The position numbers and the translations under genes are program-made. A DNA stretch of 64,000 bases from Erinaceus europaeus (taxonomy: Eukaryota; Chordata; Mammalia; Eulipotyphla; Erinaceidae). The notes beneath the pieces are model-generated. The model was given only the letters and a program-made list of their open reading frames with translations, did no database searches and had not been told where the DNA came from. Shown here piece after piece: positions 1 through 9,800 of this stretch. Positions within the stretch are counted from its first letter, which is position 1, and each line of letters begins with the position of its first letter. The stretch lies in contig NC_080164.1 in assembly GCF_950295315.1 (NCBI RefSeq), positions 8,750,082 through 8,814,081 on the forward strand, in the 5' to 3' direction.

Positions 1-377
1 TGCAATGTGTGTGCCAATGGCTTGAGCTGTCACTGTGACTCTACACTGGCCAATGACTTCTGGGTCCACCAGGATGATAGTAAGTAATTGGTAAAACAAG
101 CAGAGGCTGTTTTCTTTCTGCTGAGTGTGTGTGTGTGGTGAGGGGGATGAGGGAATTCTTACAATTCAGTCTCCTATTCTGACCCCTCTAAAAACTGCAG
201 CAGGAATTCCTTCTTCTACAAATGCACACATGACACTACACAGTTCTGTCTTAGTTACAGAGTCCAGGGGGGGAGGGACTGGAATTCATGATGCCAAAAA
301 TGGGTTGGTCCAGAAAGGGGAAAAAAAAAAATCACCAAGGAATAATCCCATTTCACAGTCTTTAAAACATGACTTAA
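1..377. other. Unassigned sequence
   Basis: Apart from a short (TG)n near 125-137 I see no gene, repeat or motif I can name. Confidence 0.5.
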
Positions 378-497
378 GGGGCTGGGTGGTGGTGCACCCA
401 ACTGAATCCTCATGTTACTATGTGCAAGGACCCTGCTTCAGGTCCCTGGTCCCCACCCACAAGAGGAAAGCTTCACAAGAGGTGAAGCAGGTCTGCA

Positions 498-545
<48 letters not shown>

Positions 546-563
546 CCTCCCTCCCTCCCTCCC
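378..563 (+). repeat. Old tRNA-type SINE with expanded (CT)n tail
   Basis: Starts GGGGCTGGGTGGTGGTGCAC, continues with the AAGGACC and GGTGAAGCAGGTCTGCAGGTGTC blocks shared by the other SINEs here, then runs into (CT)n at about 501-540 and (CCCT)n to 563. Confidence 0.8.
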
Positions 564-809
564 CTATGAATATTTCTGCACATTTTAAAACTATGATTGT
601 TATTTTAAAAAGACATGATTTAGTTGGGAGTAGGGTTGGGGGGGAGACCCACTACATAGATTCTGTGGGGTCAAATGGGAGGGTGGAGTGGGAGATGAAA
701 CAAGAAGTAGAAAACCAAATGGCCTGGGATAGATGAGATTCTAGAGACAAACCCTCCCCACCCTGCCCCCTCTCTGGCCCAGGGGCTTCTCCAAACTTAA
801 CATCAAAAC

Positions 810-810
<1 letters not shown>
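564..810. other. Unassigned sequence
   Basis: Unique-looking DNA between a SINE tail and a (GT)n tract; no gene or motif seen. Confidence 0.4.

Positions 811-858
<48 letters not shown>
811..858. repeat. (GT)n microsatellite
   Basis: Uninterrupted GT dinucleotides, 24 copies. Confidence 0.98.
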
Positions 859-860
<2 letters not shown>

Positions 861-980
861 CCCTTTTCCAAAGGCCCAGGGCTGATTTCAGTCAGTTGGC
901 CCTGACTGTGGTCAAGAGCAGACAAACCATGCCAGGGTCTAAGCTGACTTGGTCCAAGTCTTGAACCACCCCCCCAAACA

Positions 981-1016
981 ATAAAATAAAATAAAATAAA
1001 ATAAAATAAAATAAAA
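981..1016. repeat. (ATAAA)n microsatellite
   Basis: Seven pentanucleotide units, perfect. Confidence 0.97.
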
Positions 1017-1099
1017 CACACTCATTAGCAACCCCCTCACCTTCCCTTATCCCAAGCATCCTGAAGTCAGGGTTTTTTTCCTCCTGACTCCATCCTTTC

Positions 1100-1900
1100 C
1101 TGGATGAATTTTCAAGGACTGGGAGGTGTCAGGGAAACTGGCATCTCGCCAAACGAATGGATCTGGGAGCTCCGGACTCGGACTCGGCAGCTCGGCGGAG
1201 TCACTGGCTGGGCCCCCCTCGCCCTGACCCCCCCAAGGCCAGACCCCCACCCCGGGGTGCGCGGGTCCCAGGCGCCTCCAGGCCCGCCCAGCAGGGGGCG
1301 CGCGACTTCTCCGCACCCGCCTCGGTGACAGCGAGTCTACACCCGCACCCGGAGTCCAGAGACCCTCCCCGCGGGGACCCCCCAGCACGTCGTGGGAAGC
1401 CACAGCGTTTGAACTCCCGCAGCCTGCCTCTCCCTCGCCCTTGCACAGCCCCGGGGCCCCCGCGGAAGGCTGGAATCCCGGGTCCCTGCTTTTAGGGGAG
1501 CTGGGCAGCGAGACCAGGGCGCAGAGTCGGGGGCCACGCCTGGGGCCCGGCAGGTCCCGGGGGAGGTGGGGGCGGCCCAGAGAGAGACCTCAGGGGTCAG
1601 AGCCGTAACTGTGGGACGAGTATTCGCCCCCCGAAGGCTCCTGATTCCCAGGGCCCCTCTCCACCCCTGGCTCTGAAAGGGGGCGCCCGGGGATGTGGAG
1701 GCGGCGGGCGGGGGACTCGCCGTAGGTGTTGGGGGGTTCAGGAGGGGCCGCGGGGATCTGGAGTCCTGGAGTAGGATGGGGTGGCGGTTTGAGTTTGGGG
1801 CCCAGGGGGACAGGGGGCCTTGCACTGATGCCACTCCCCGCTCCCCCCAAAGCAGATGCCAAGGCCCCAAAGTCACCTTGGTGGGGACTCCAGGATGCTG
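1100..1900. other. CpG-rich block downstream of OSR1
   Basis: GC- and CpG-rich sequence starting about 0.4 kb past the predicted OSR1 poly(A) site. All six frames are open for short distances only because of base composition; no protein family is recognisable. It contains a CTCF-like motif at 1288-1302. It could be a separate CpG island or boundary element. Confidence 0.5.
1288..1302 (+). promoter_or_regulatory. CTCF-like motif, forward
   Basis: The 15-mer CCAGCAGGGGGCGCG fits the CTCF core consensus (CCASYAGRKGGCRS) without mismatch and lies in CpG-rich DNA downstream of OSR1. Orientation points right, toward the gene. Occupancy is not shown by sequence. Confidence 0.55.
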
Positions 1901-1946
1901 GGGTGCAAAAGGTCTTGGCTGCACCGTCTTTCTCTACTTCCTTCCG

Positions 1947-1956
1947 TCTCTCTCTC

Positions 1957-2015
<59 letters not shown>
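1947..2015. repeat. Compound (TC)n(TA)n microsatellite
   Basis: TC dinucleotides to about 1997 with one CCC interruption, switching to TA dinucleotides. The same CT-to-TA compound recurs at 23902-23970 and 34681-34735, so it seems to be a recurrent outcome of SINE CT tails. Confidence 0.95.
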
Positions 2016-2390
2016 GCTTATTTTTTTATTGTGGCCTTTCCTTTATTTCCTCTCTATCTCTCTGCGTATGAGAGAACGAGTTAAAGTCGCTTGGATACAA
2101 GGAGAGGGGGACACTGAGACTCTGAGGTCAAAGTGGAGGAGAAAAGTATAATCAATTAATCAACCACTGAATCAGTCAGTTAATCATCAAGCAATCGAGG
2201 GTGAGGTCCGAGGTAGAGAAAGGAAACCTGACTCTCTCAAAGAAACCGGTCTCCTGTTTCGGGCAGGGAAGTCACCCATCCGGCCGTGCCTGTAAAATAA
2301 CCGTTTATTTAATATTTTTTTAAAGAAAATCTCCAGTGATAAATGTCCGTTACGGATGGTCAGCGTAAAGTGCCAATCGCAGTGCACCGC

Positions 2391-2423
2391 CGCTGCCCGC
2401 TGCCCGCTGCCCGCTGCCCGCTG
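2391..2423. repeat. Heptanucleotide CGCTGCC tandem repeat
   Basis: Four exact CGCTGCC units and a partial fifth, inside the predicted OSR1 3' UTR and CpG-rich. Confidence 0.9.
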
Positions 2424-2823
2424 GCGGGGCCTGGCGGAGGGGCCCAGGCGCACACCGGCCGCTCCATCCCGCGCAGGGCGGGGTCCCCGCGGTCCCCGGA
2501 GCCCGGAGCCCAGCGCGGCGCGAGCAGGAGCCGGGTGGGCACTGGCGCGCCCAGTCCAGCGGGCTCCGGACCGGGAGGCTGAAGCAGATACACGGATTAC
2601 ACTTTTGCAGGCTCCCAGGGTAGGGTGGAGGGTGGGAGGGAAAGTGGGGCGCTCCTCCCCTCACCCCCTTGCTGCCGCAGTCAGAGTTACAAGCTTATAT
2701 GGTCAAAGGGGAAGAGAAAAAAAAAAAAAGAAAGAAAGAAAACGTATAAAATAACAATAGAAAAAGTAATACTTTTGGGAGAGGCGCCGCTGAGGCTCCG
2801 TGAAGTTTGCATATTTCTCTTCT

Positions 2824-2945
2824 TCTCCTCCTCCTCCTCCTCCTCCTCCTCCTCCTCCTCCTCCTCCTACTTCTTCTTCTTTATCCTTCTTCTTCTTCTT
2901 CTTCTTCTTCTTCTTCTTCTTCTTCTTCTTCTTCTTCTTCTTCTT
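2824..2945. repeat. (CCT)n-(TTC)n trinucleotide tract in OSR1 3' UTR
   Basis: Plus strand shows about 15 CCT units to 2868, then TTC units to 2945 with one ATCC interruption. In the OSR1 transcript this reads (GAA)n then (AGG)n. It generates spurious poly-Ser, poly-Leu and poly-Lys open frames. Confidence 0.95.
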
Positions 2946-3223
2946 TTTATAAATGCAGTTTTCTTTAGGCTCGTGAAGACCGCCTGTTGGCCAAGAGTTT
3001 AGCCTCGTCCTAGGGAAGCCCAGTTTTGAGCTGGGTCCTGGCCCCTGGGACCTGGGCTCTGCAGTTCTGCATGCTCCCCAGGGTGGGGGTGGGGATAAAA
3101 TTTGGGGTGTAAGGGGTGGGTCAGGGTCCAGGGAGCCCCTCCCACTGCCCACCAGAGTCGCCTTGGCTTGAGATCCCCCTGGAGGAGGGGGCCCTGTGAC
3201 CCAGGTCCGCGGCACTGAGGCTT

Positions 3224-5102
3224 CTAGCACTTGATTTTGGTGGTTTTAAGCTCCTTCACCTGTGAGTGCAGGGTCTTGTGGACAGCGAGAGTCCTGGACT
3301 GGCAAAATCCCTTCCCACACTCTTGACATTTGAAAGGTTTCTCTTTGGAATGAATGTATCTGCGGGCAGAAAGAGACAGGGAATAACTCCTTGGGCAAGG
3401 GATGCAGAGTGGACATTTGTCCCATGGTTCCCAGAGCAAGCTCTAAAGAGAAAGTGGGGGAGAGGGGTACCCCGTGTGGAGTGGGGGAATGTAGACTCCA
3501 GTTCAAATAGACCTTAGCAACTTCTGATCCAACCAGCCCTCCCTGACTGGGTGCCCCCTTTTAAGGCCCGAGCCAGCGAGAGAGGAAGGTGGCTGGGAGG
3601 CTGAGTTGCAGCCAGCTAGCACTATCACTAGACCTGCTTGTGTGGTTATTAATGTTAAACAAAAAACATCTCAGGGCCTGGAGGTGGCCCACCTGGCTGA
3701 GTGCACAAGTTACAGTGCATAAGGACCCCAGGTCAAGACTCTGGGCCCCACCTTCATGGGGGGTGAGGGGGTTCCTAAGTGGTGAAGCAGTGTCCCAGCT
3801 CTCTCTCTCTCCCTCTCTCCTTTCAATATCTAACTCTATTTAAAAATAAGTAATTACTGTATTTTCTTTTTCTTTTCCTTAACAGAGCACTGCTCAGCTC
3901 TGGCTTATGGTGATGCAGGAGAACTGAACCTGGGACCTTCAAGCCTCAGGCATGAGAGTCTTTTTGTATAACCATTATGCTATCTACTCTGTCCGTAAAT
4001 ACTGTATTTTATAAGAAATGTCTTAGCAGCTAAGTTTTCAGTTACCTCCCCTGCACATGTCAAGCTTTCAAATGCCATGTGTGTATGGGGGTGGGGTGGG
4101 GGGTGGTATTGTGTGATGGTCTTGCTTTTGTCCTTGCAGAAACTTCTTGTGAGGAGTGAGGAGTGGAGACAAGGGCAGGGAGGAAGCTGTGATGGTTAGT
4201 CACACAGCTAGTGTGGCGGTTCAGAGTGATCTGCAGGTAACCCGGTGTTGTATCTTAATACTCCCTTAGAGCCTAACCCTCCCCCCACACACACCCTCAT
4301 GTGGTCTCCTTTTTATTTTAGAGAACTCCCAGAAGCTACAGGAGGGAGGGTGGGCTCAGGCCTGGCACAGGGTCTACTAAGGGAGGAGGGGTGAGAAGGA
4401 CACAAGCAACCCCCAGCCCCCCCATGAAGCCCACCTGTGGTCTCGAAGGTGGTCCTGCCTCCGGAAGGCCTTGTGGCAGATGTCACAGGTGTAGGGCCTC
4501 TCATCCGTGTGTGTCCTCTCATGGATGAGGAGGTTGTAGGACTTGGTGAAGTGGCGGCCGCAGAACTTGCAGACAAACTCCTTCTTGGTCTTGGAAGGCA
4601 GACGTCCCCTGGTGGGCTTCTTTTCTGGGGACAGCTTGGTGACATCCAGCAGGGCACCCAGCCCACCTGCTGGGGAGCCAGGACCCTCTCCCCGGCCCAG
4701 CTTGGAAGGGTCTTCCTGCGTGGCAGCCAAGGCCAAGTTGGCAAAATCGAAACGCGGCTTGGTCTTGAGCCCCATGGGGCCGCTGCCCGCTGCTGTGACC
4801 TCAGGCTTGGGCTGGAGGACGTGTGGGAACCAGGGGAAAGCCGGCAGCTGGAAGCGTGCATCCACCAGGCTGGAAACGGCTCCGGGCACTTTGGAGAAGG
4901 AGGTGCGGGGCAGGTGCATGGCAGGGTAGCCCAGAGTCCACTGGTGCAGGTGCACGGCGTGCAGCGCACTGAAACCGTATAGATTGGGCAGGTGGTCAGA
5001 GGGCACAGCAGGCAGCCCGTTCACTGCCTGCAGGAAGGAGTAGTTGGTGAGCTGCAGGGATGGGTGTATGGGCACCGGTGCTGGCAAGGTTTTGCTGCCC
5101 AT
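3224..5102 (-). CDS. OSR1: OSR1, odd-skipped related C2H2 zinc-finger transcription factor 1
   Basis: Coding sequence joins 5102-4435 and 3359-3224 on the minus strand (804 nt with stop), giving 267 residues. The start ATG sits in an excellent Kozak context (CACCATGG). The exon 2 donor reads CACAG/GTGGGC and the exon 3 acceptor CCCGCAG/ATAC, splitting the codon for Arg223. Three C2H2 fingers are visible: residues 176-198 (C178, C181, H194, H198), 204-226 (C206, C209, H222, H226) and 232-254 (C234, C237, H250, H254). The intron interrupts finger 2. The N-terminal half ([17 protein letters not shown] onwards) is the OSR1-specific region with no other domain that I can see. Vertebrate OSR1 is a nuclear DNA-binding factor acting in intermediate mesoderm, kidney, heart and limb development. 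The human protein has 266 residues as I recall it; the extra residue here appears to lie near 105-112 (AAGSGPMG). Stop is TAG at 3226-3224. There are no frame breaks, so the gene looks functional. Paralogue OSR2 is excluded by the N-terminus. Confidence 0.97.
3673..3850 (+). repeat. Old tRNA-type SINE in OSR1 intron 2
   Basis: GGGCCTGGAGGTGGCCCACC start, GTGCATAAGGACCCCAGG B-box region, GTGGTGAAGCAG block and CT-rich tail. Confidence 0.75.
3880..3998 (-). repeat. Second-type SINE (GAGCACTGCTCAG family), minus
   Basis: The reverse complement has an ATAATGGTTAT start, CATGCCTGAGGCT and a CCCAGGTTCA B-box-like core. The same family occurs at 17700-17822, 21840-21965 and 23716-23825 (minus) and 28015-28135 (plus). 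Confidence 0.7.
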
Positions 5103-6352
5103 GGTGCTGGCTGCAGGGGGACTCAGTTTCTACCTGCAGGGAGAAGAAGGGAGTGGGGAGAGGAAGGAGAGAAGTTCAGGGTTGGATCTCCTCTTCCTGA
5201 ATTGCAACCCAGCCACACCCTCTCCCTCTCCACAACCCCCAAGCTGGAACAGGGAGTCTTAAGACCCCACTGGAGGAGGAACCTGATACCCTTACAAAGA
5301 AAGTGGGCTCCCCTTTTGGGTCATGGGCTTCCTCCAAATGCCCCTCTGGCAGAGATATAAAACTAGAAATGGAAACAGAAGTCCTGTGCACCCCATTTAA
5401 ATTGAAGGTTCACAGCAGGGCAGAAACACCAGCAAAGTGGTACGTGGAAACTTACATCCCCACAAGCAAGATTCCCCTCCAGAGATAACAGGAACTTGGA
5501 AGGCAGTTATGCACTTCACACTCAGATAAACAAACTCAGAAAGACACACCACCAGAGGGACAGATAAACAGGGATTCACACATCCAGCAGAGCTGACAAG
5601 GTGCAGAGGTAAACCGGGACAGGCTTTGAGTGCCTTGCTACAAACCAAAATTCAGGATCGACACAGAGGCAGGGTCAAACCTTATCAAAACAAACAATCA
5701 AAAACCTTCCCAGACAGTATGTCTGTCAATGTGGTCCATCTGCCCATCCATACAGCTCCCGTGCAGTGCATCAAAGTCAACCCACAGACCTTCAACAAAC
5801 TCTGTCACCTTTCTCCTCAAAGTGCTCAACCTTGACCTCCAATTGTCTTTTTCTGCCACTCTGCTAATGAAACCTGTTGATGCTACCTTGCACCATGTGA
5901 GGAAATACCTTCATTCTTAAGGAAGACACTTGACATTCAAGTTCATGGACTCACTTAGTTAAAGGACTACAACAGCTTACAAGGGGTCTTTGGTGTTCTC
6001 CCTGCCCCAGAGGCCAGAGGCAGGGTGCTTGGGCTCCCCAGATATTTGCCTGTGAGCAGGCAGGCATGCCCACGGACAACAAGGGCATCAGCTGGCTACT
6101 ATGATGTCCTATAGACCCTCCAGCTGCCAAGGCAAAGGGAGGTGCCCTGCAGGCTGGTGTCTTTTGGCCTCCTGTACCAGGACTTACAGCCTGAGTAGGG
6201 CAGATCTAGGCTGTGCCAAGGAACCTCACCCCTCTGTATTCAAGTCTATCCAGTGAATGTAAATAATAATAATAACAACAAAGAAAACGGAACATGAGTG
6301 ACTGAAAATTTGAGTTCCTTCGGGACTATATGAACCGCACTACTTGTGAGTT

Positions 6353-6354
<2 letters not shown>

Positions 6355-6390
<36 letters not shown>
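6355..6390. repeat. (AC)n microsatellite
   Basis: Eighteen uninterrupted AC units in OSR1 intron 1. Confidence 0.97.
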
Positions 6391-6394
<4 letters not shown>

Positions 6395-6966
6395 GCTTTC
6401 CTTTACCCTTTTCCTTCCTTCTTTTCCTTCTCTTCCAACCTGCAGCTACTCCTCCTCCCTGGAAAATGTGGGCCACCTTGAAGCTCCCTCCATCACAAGG
6501 CGAGAGGGACAGTTTCCCAGGTCTAGGTGACCCTCAGCCAGGCAGGGTTTTTACAAAGCAGTGCCTTAGAACTAAACTAACCACCTTCTTGCTGCAATAA
6601 ACTTTCTGTGTGATTCTTGCTCTAGGGAGGAGAGAAGAGAATTAGAACCCAATAATCCCCCCCCCACCACCAGGGTATCTCAGGAGGTCACTTGTTACTT
6701 GACAAGCCTTGGGGGGGGGGCGGATAGAGTGGTTTGCAAACCACCAGGATCTGGTAGCATGGTGGGCATCGATTTAGAAAGAAATTAAAAATTAGTTTAA
6801 ATCGAAAGGAAGCCCTGCTTGACCGCCAACAGTTATTTAACCTGAGGGTTACTCTAAGCAGGGATCTGGGGTGACCTCTGATCTCAGGCCACAGTGGTAA
6901 AGCCGGGACTTGAGCTCCAGGGGCCATGACGGGAAATCCAGAACCCTCTAGAACATAGAGCACCAA

Positions 6967-7004
6967 GACAAACAAACAAACAAACAAACAAACAAAAAAA
7001 AAAA
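6967..7004. repeat. (CAAA)n microsatellite with poly-A
   Basis: Perfect tetranucleotide repeats ending in an A run, in OSR1 intron 1. Confidence 0.93.
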
Positions 7005-7919
7005 CTGAGCTCAAGAGCCCTGACCAGCTGGTCAGCTTGGGTCAGGGAGGAAGAGCAGGAGAAAGGCCAAAAGAAGCCTTCAGGATTTCAAACACTGGCC
7101 CAGACTTGGGAGAGGTGAGTGCTCTTTGATTTGCTGTCACCTTTTCCTCCCCATCAGGCGCTGGAAAAATCCTTCCTTTCCCTTCCTTCCCTCTCCAGGC
7201 TTCCCGGGGCGCCAGGCATCAGCAAAAGGCCTGGGCTGGCGGTTCCAGGTTCGGCCTGTCCAGCGGGCAGCCAGCGGCCCAAGCCATCAGGGGCGGCTCA
7301 GCGCTTCCACCCAAGAGACCTGGACGGGAGGCTCCCCAGGGCACCACCCAGGCTCTGTCTCACCTCCTGGAGCAGAGCAGCCCAGGCGCAGCTTGGGGGA
7401 AGGTGTCTCTGGGGAGCAGACGTTTTGAGATTATTTGCCTGATCTCACCCCCACCAAAAAAAAAGAAAAAGAAAAAAGAAAATAAAAGAAACAATTTATT
7501 CCCCTCAGCGGCTCAGCCAGTTTCTCATTTTCAGCCGCACCTCAGAAGAGGCCAGGGTTCCTCCAAACGCTTCCCTACGACCTGCTCGGGGCAGGAATTC
7601 GTTGGAAACGTGGTTCTTTTCCCGGGACACCAACAGCGGCCCCGGACGCCATGTACTTCCAGGAGTTGGGCTGGATCAACAACCATCTCACCACCGCCTT
7701 CCTGACCCGGGGGACCCCTAGTGCAGCCAGCTGGGTGTCTCTGCAACCCCCCACCATGCACCCCCAGTGAGACCGCTTCCGACCTAATCGCAGCGCGGGG
7801 ACCCGCTCTCCAGGCCCGCGGGCCGGCTGTGCGGGGATCCCGGGAGTAGCGGGGTCCACCTCCACCCGCGTGCCCGCGCCCCTCATCCCCTCGGCGAAGC
7901 GCCTGCCCGGGCTCTGCCG

Positions 7920-8035
7920 CCAGCCCCAAGCCGGGCATTAATGGAGTGTGCGGAGTCTATTAAAGCGGTTTGTTCGGGGCTAATTGAGCATGAGGAAGTT
8001 AACTGCTTGCATTAATGAGGACGGAGGGGACCCTA
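7920..8035. promoter_or_regulatory. AT-rich candidate enhancer in OSR1 intron 1
   Basis: Inside the CpG island is a short AT-rich island with two copies of the palindrome CATTAATG (7936-7943 and 8010-8017), plus TAATTGAGC at 7981 and GTTAACTG at 7998. These resemble homeodomain/LIM/POU-type binding cores. Their clustering about 1.5 kb inside the transcription unit suggests a cis-regulatory module; this is motif-based inference only. Confidence 0.4.
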
Positions 8036-9442
8036 GGATCCTGCCCCGGCAGGAACCCTGCAGCAACCCGGGAAACTCATCGCTGACTCGAGAGGGGCGG
8101 CTGACAGGCCTCGGGACTCGGGGCGCAAGAACCTACCAACACGACATTTCTCTTGGATTCTTCCCGCGATCCAGATCCGGATCCAGATTCAGATCGAACG
8201 AACGGGGGTGGGATGGGGGGTGCGCTCAGGAGACCGCTGCGCTTTTTTTTTTTTTGCTCCCCCAACCGAATCGCCCCCAGGAGCGCCGCCCACCACATCC
8301 ACCGCCCCCCAACCCCCAGACCCCTAGTTCCCTCGGGGTCCCCCCCCCCAGTCCCTTCTTCTCTTCTCTGGGACTCCAGGCAGCCGAGAGCCTCGCACGT
8401 GGTTTCTGTCCCCTCGCAGCCCAGCCCCGGTGAAATGCACCCAACTGTGGCAACAAAGAAAGAAAAAATTCAGAGGAGTCCCTTTACTGGGGAGCCCACC
8501 TCGGCCGCCCCCGAGTTGGCCAAAGGGGCCTGGAGGTGGGTCCTCATTCCGGTCATCAGAGGCTTGGGGGGGGGGGGAGTGAGACTTCAGCAGGGGAAAC
8601 TGCCCTCTTGGTGTCCCCTTGAAACTTGGCTTAAATAAAGGACAGCGTGGGGACGAGCGGAGCAAAGGAAGAGCTGGGGGGCATCCCTTCCAAACACCCC
8701 CCCCTCCACCGGAGACACCAGCCAGAGCTCGAGTGTTTATGTTAGCTGTACCCCAAACTGGGAAGCAGTACGGGGGTCCCCAACTTGCAGCCTTGCACCC
8801 CGGCAGCGGTGTAGGGGTGGTACACTCTAGGCCTTGGCCACATAAATCCTCCCAGCATCCTATTCAGAGCACCCCTAAGTTTGAGTGCAGGTGAGAGGAA
8901 GCTGGGGTGGCGGAGCAGGCGGACCCGCAGCTCCGGGGACCCTGCAACCTCAGGCCTGCGCAGCCAGGCGAGCGGTCGGCTGCCCCCCTGCCTGACCCTC
9001 ACGGGACGTGCACCTGTGCCCGGCGCCATGCGTGCAGTCCGGCACCACCCCGCACACCCCAATTTCTTCCTTTCTGAGGCAAGTCGGGGGGAGCCAGGCG
9101 CGTCTTGGCGAAGTGTGCACCCGCTCCAACTTTCTCAGAGGGACCCCAGGAGCTGACACCTCAAGTCCTGGAGCGTAGTCCCGGGGTTCCGCGGGGTAGC
9201 GGACACCCGCCGCGCATCCCGGGGAGACAGAAGCTGGGGACCCCGCGCAGGGAGCCCGGGAGCCAGCATCCCCAAACACCCGGGGCTGCAGCGGCTCCCC
9301 CTTTCCCAAAGCCCCGGCAGGGAGCCCGCCTTCCGCCAAAGGAGCTGCCTCTGGAGACCGCTGGCGAGACGCGCCCTGAGCGCAGGGACCCGCACCCCCA
9401 AAGCACCGCCGAGCTCCCCGGGGCGCCCAGGGCTGCGGTTAC

Positions 9443-9660
9443 CTTGTCGGGCGGCGGGCCGGGGGACTCGCGGCTGCCGGGGACCCCGGGCTTCCAGGGA
9501 CACCCCTGAGCTCTGGCGTCCTGGCCCCTCTGGGACTGCGGGGACTCGGGGCGCCCCAGCCAGCGGGGGGTGCAGAGCCTCTACGGGCTCCTCCGGGGTC
9601 TGAGCCCGGTCGGCGGCGCAGAGCGTGCAGGGGAGAGGCCGGGCTCCAACTCCTCATCCC
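9443..9660 (-). other. OSR1: OSR1 non-coding exon 1 (5' UTR), predicted
   Basis: A strong donor, GACAAG/GTAACC, ends the exon at 9443. A matching acceptor (pyrimidine run then CCCTGCAG/GTAGAAAC) opens exon 2 at 5133, 31 nt before the ATG. The 5' end is inferred to be about 30 bp downstream of the TATA-like box at 9678-9687. A non-coding first exon in a CpG island agrees with the three-exon layout known for OSR1. The donor is convincing; the transcription start is an estimate. Confidence 0.7.
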
Positions 9661-9800
9661 AGAGCCCCGGCCGCCTACTTATTTTAACCCTCCCTCCTCC
9701 CTCCTCCCTCCTCCTTCCTCCCTCCTCCCCTCGCTCTGGGGCTCTCCCCTCCCTCCCCGCCCCCCCCAGGCCCTGCGCTTGCGCCTGCGCACTGGGTCGC
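9660..9800 (-). promoter_or_regulatory. OSR1: OSR1 core promoter: TATA-like box, G-rich block, NRF1-like site
   Basis: Read on the minus strand, TTAAAATAAG lies at 9687-9678, a TATA-like element placed correctly for exon 1. Directly upstream (9688-9745) is a long G-rich strand of GGAGGGA units able to form a G-quadruplex and bind SP/KLF or MAZ factors. Further upstream, 9780-9791 reads TGCGCAGGCGCA on the minus strand, matching the NRF1 consensus. The combination of a TATA-like box and a CpG island is inferred to be the main OSR1 promoter. Confidence 0.6.

Larger units (their letters stand above)
2285..3223 (-). other. OSR1: OSR1 3' UTR with poly(A) signal at 2309-2304
   Basis: Downstream of the TAG stop, the only AATAAA on the minus strand in this stretch lies at 2309-2304, predicting transcript cleavage near 2285 and a 3' UTR of roughly 0.94 kb. 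The UTR contains a purine-rich trinucleotide tract (GAA then AGG in sense, 2945-2824), a CpG-rich segment at 2390-2570 and, near its 3' end, seed matches for miR-17-family (2373-2366) and miR-148/152 (2386-2380). The signal is clear; the cleavage point is inferred. Confidence 0.6.
3360..4434 (-). other. OSR1: OSR1 intron 2
   Basis: GT-AG intron of 1,075 bp splitting zinc finger 2. It contains two old SINE copies (3673-3850 and 3880-3998) and a G-rich GGGGTGG stretch near 4087-4106. I see no conserved coding sequence inside it. Confidence 0.85.
5141..9442 (-). other. OSR1: OSR1 intron 1
   Basis: Inferred 4.3-kb intron between the exon 1 donor at 9443 and the exon 2 acceptor at 5133. The 3' part (5141-7100) is SINE-free unique DNA with a (CA)n at 6355-6390 and a (CAAA)n at 6967-7004. 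The 5' part is CpG-rich and includes the AT-rich candidate enhancer at 7920-8035. Lack of SINEs here, against very high SINE density elsewhere, fits constraint around a developmental gene. Confidence 0.6.

Noticed and set aside
125..736. 203-codon plus-strand frame
   Set aside because: It runs through a SINE and its (CT)n tail (the SLSLSL stretch), so it is an artefact.
7531..7938. 135-codon frame in OSR1 intron 1
   Set aside because: CpG-island composition only; no similarity to a protein I know.
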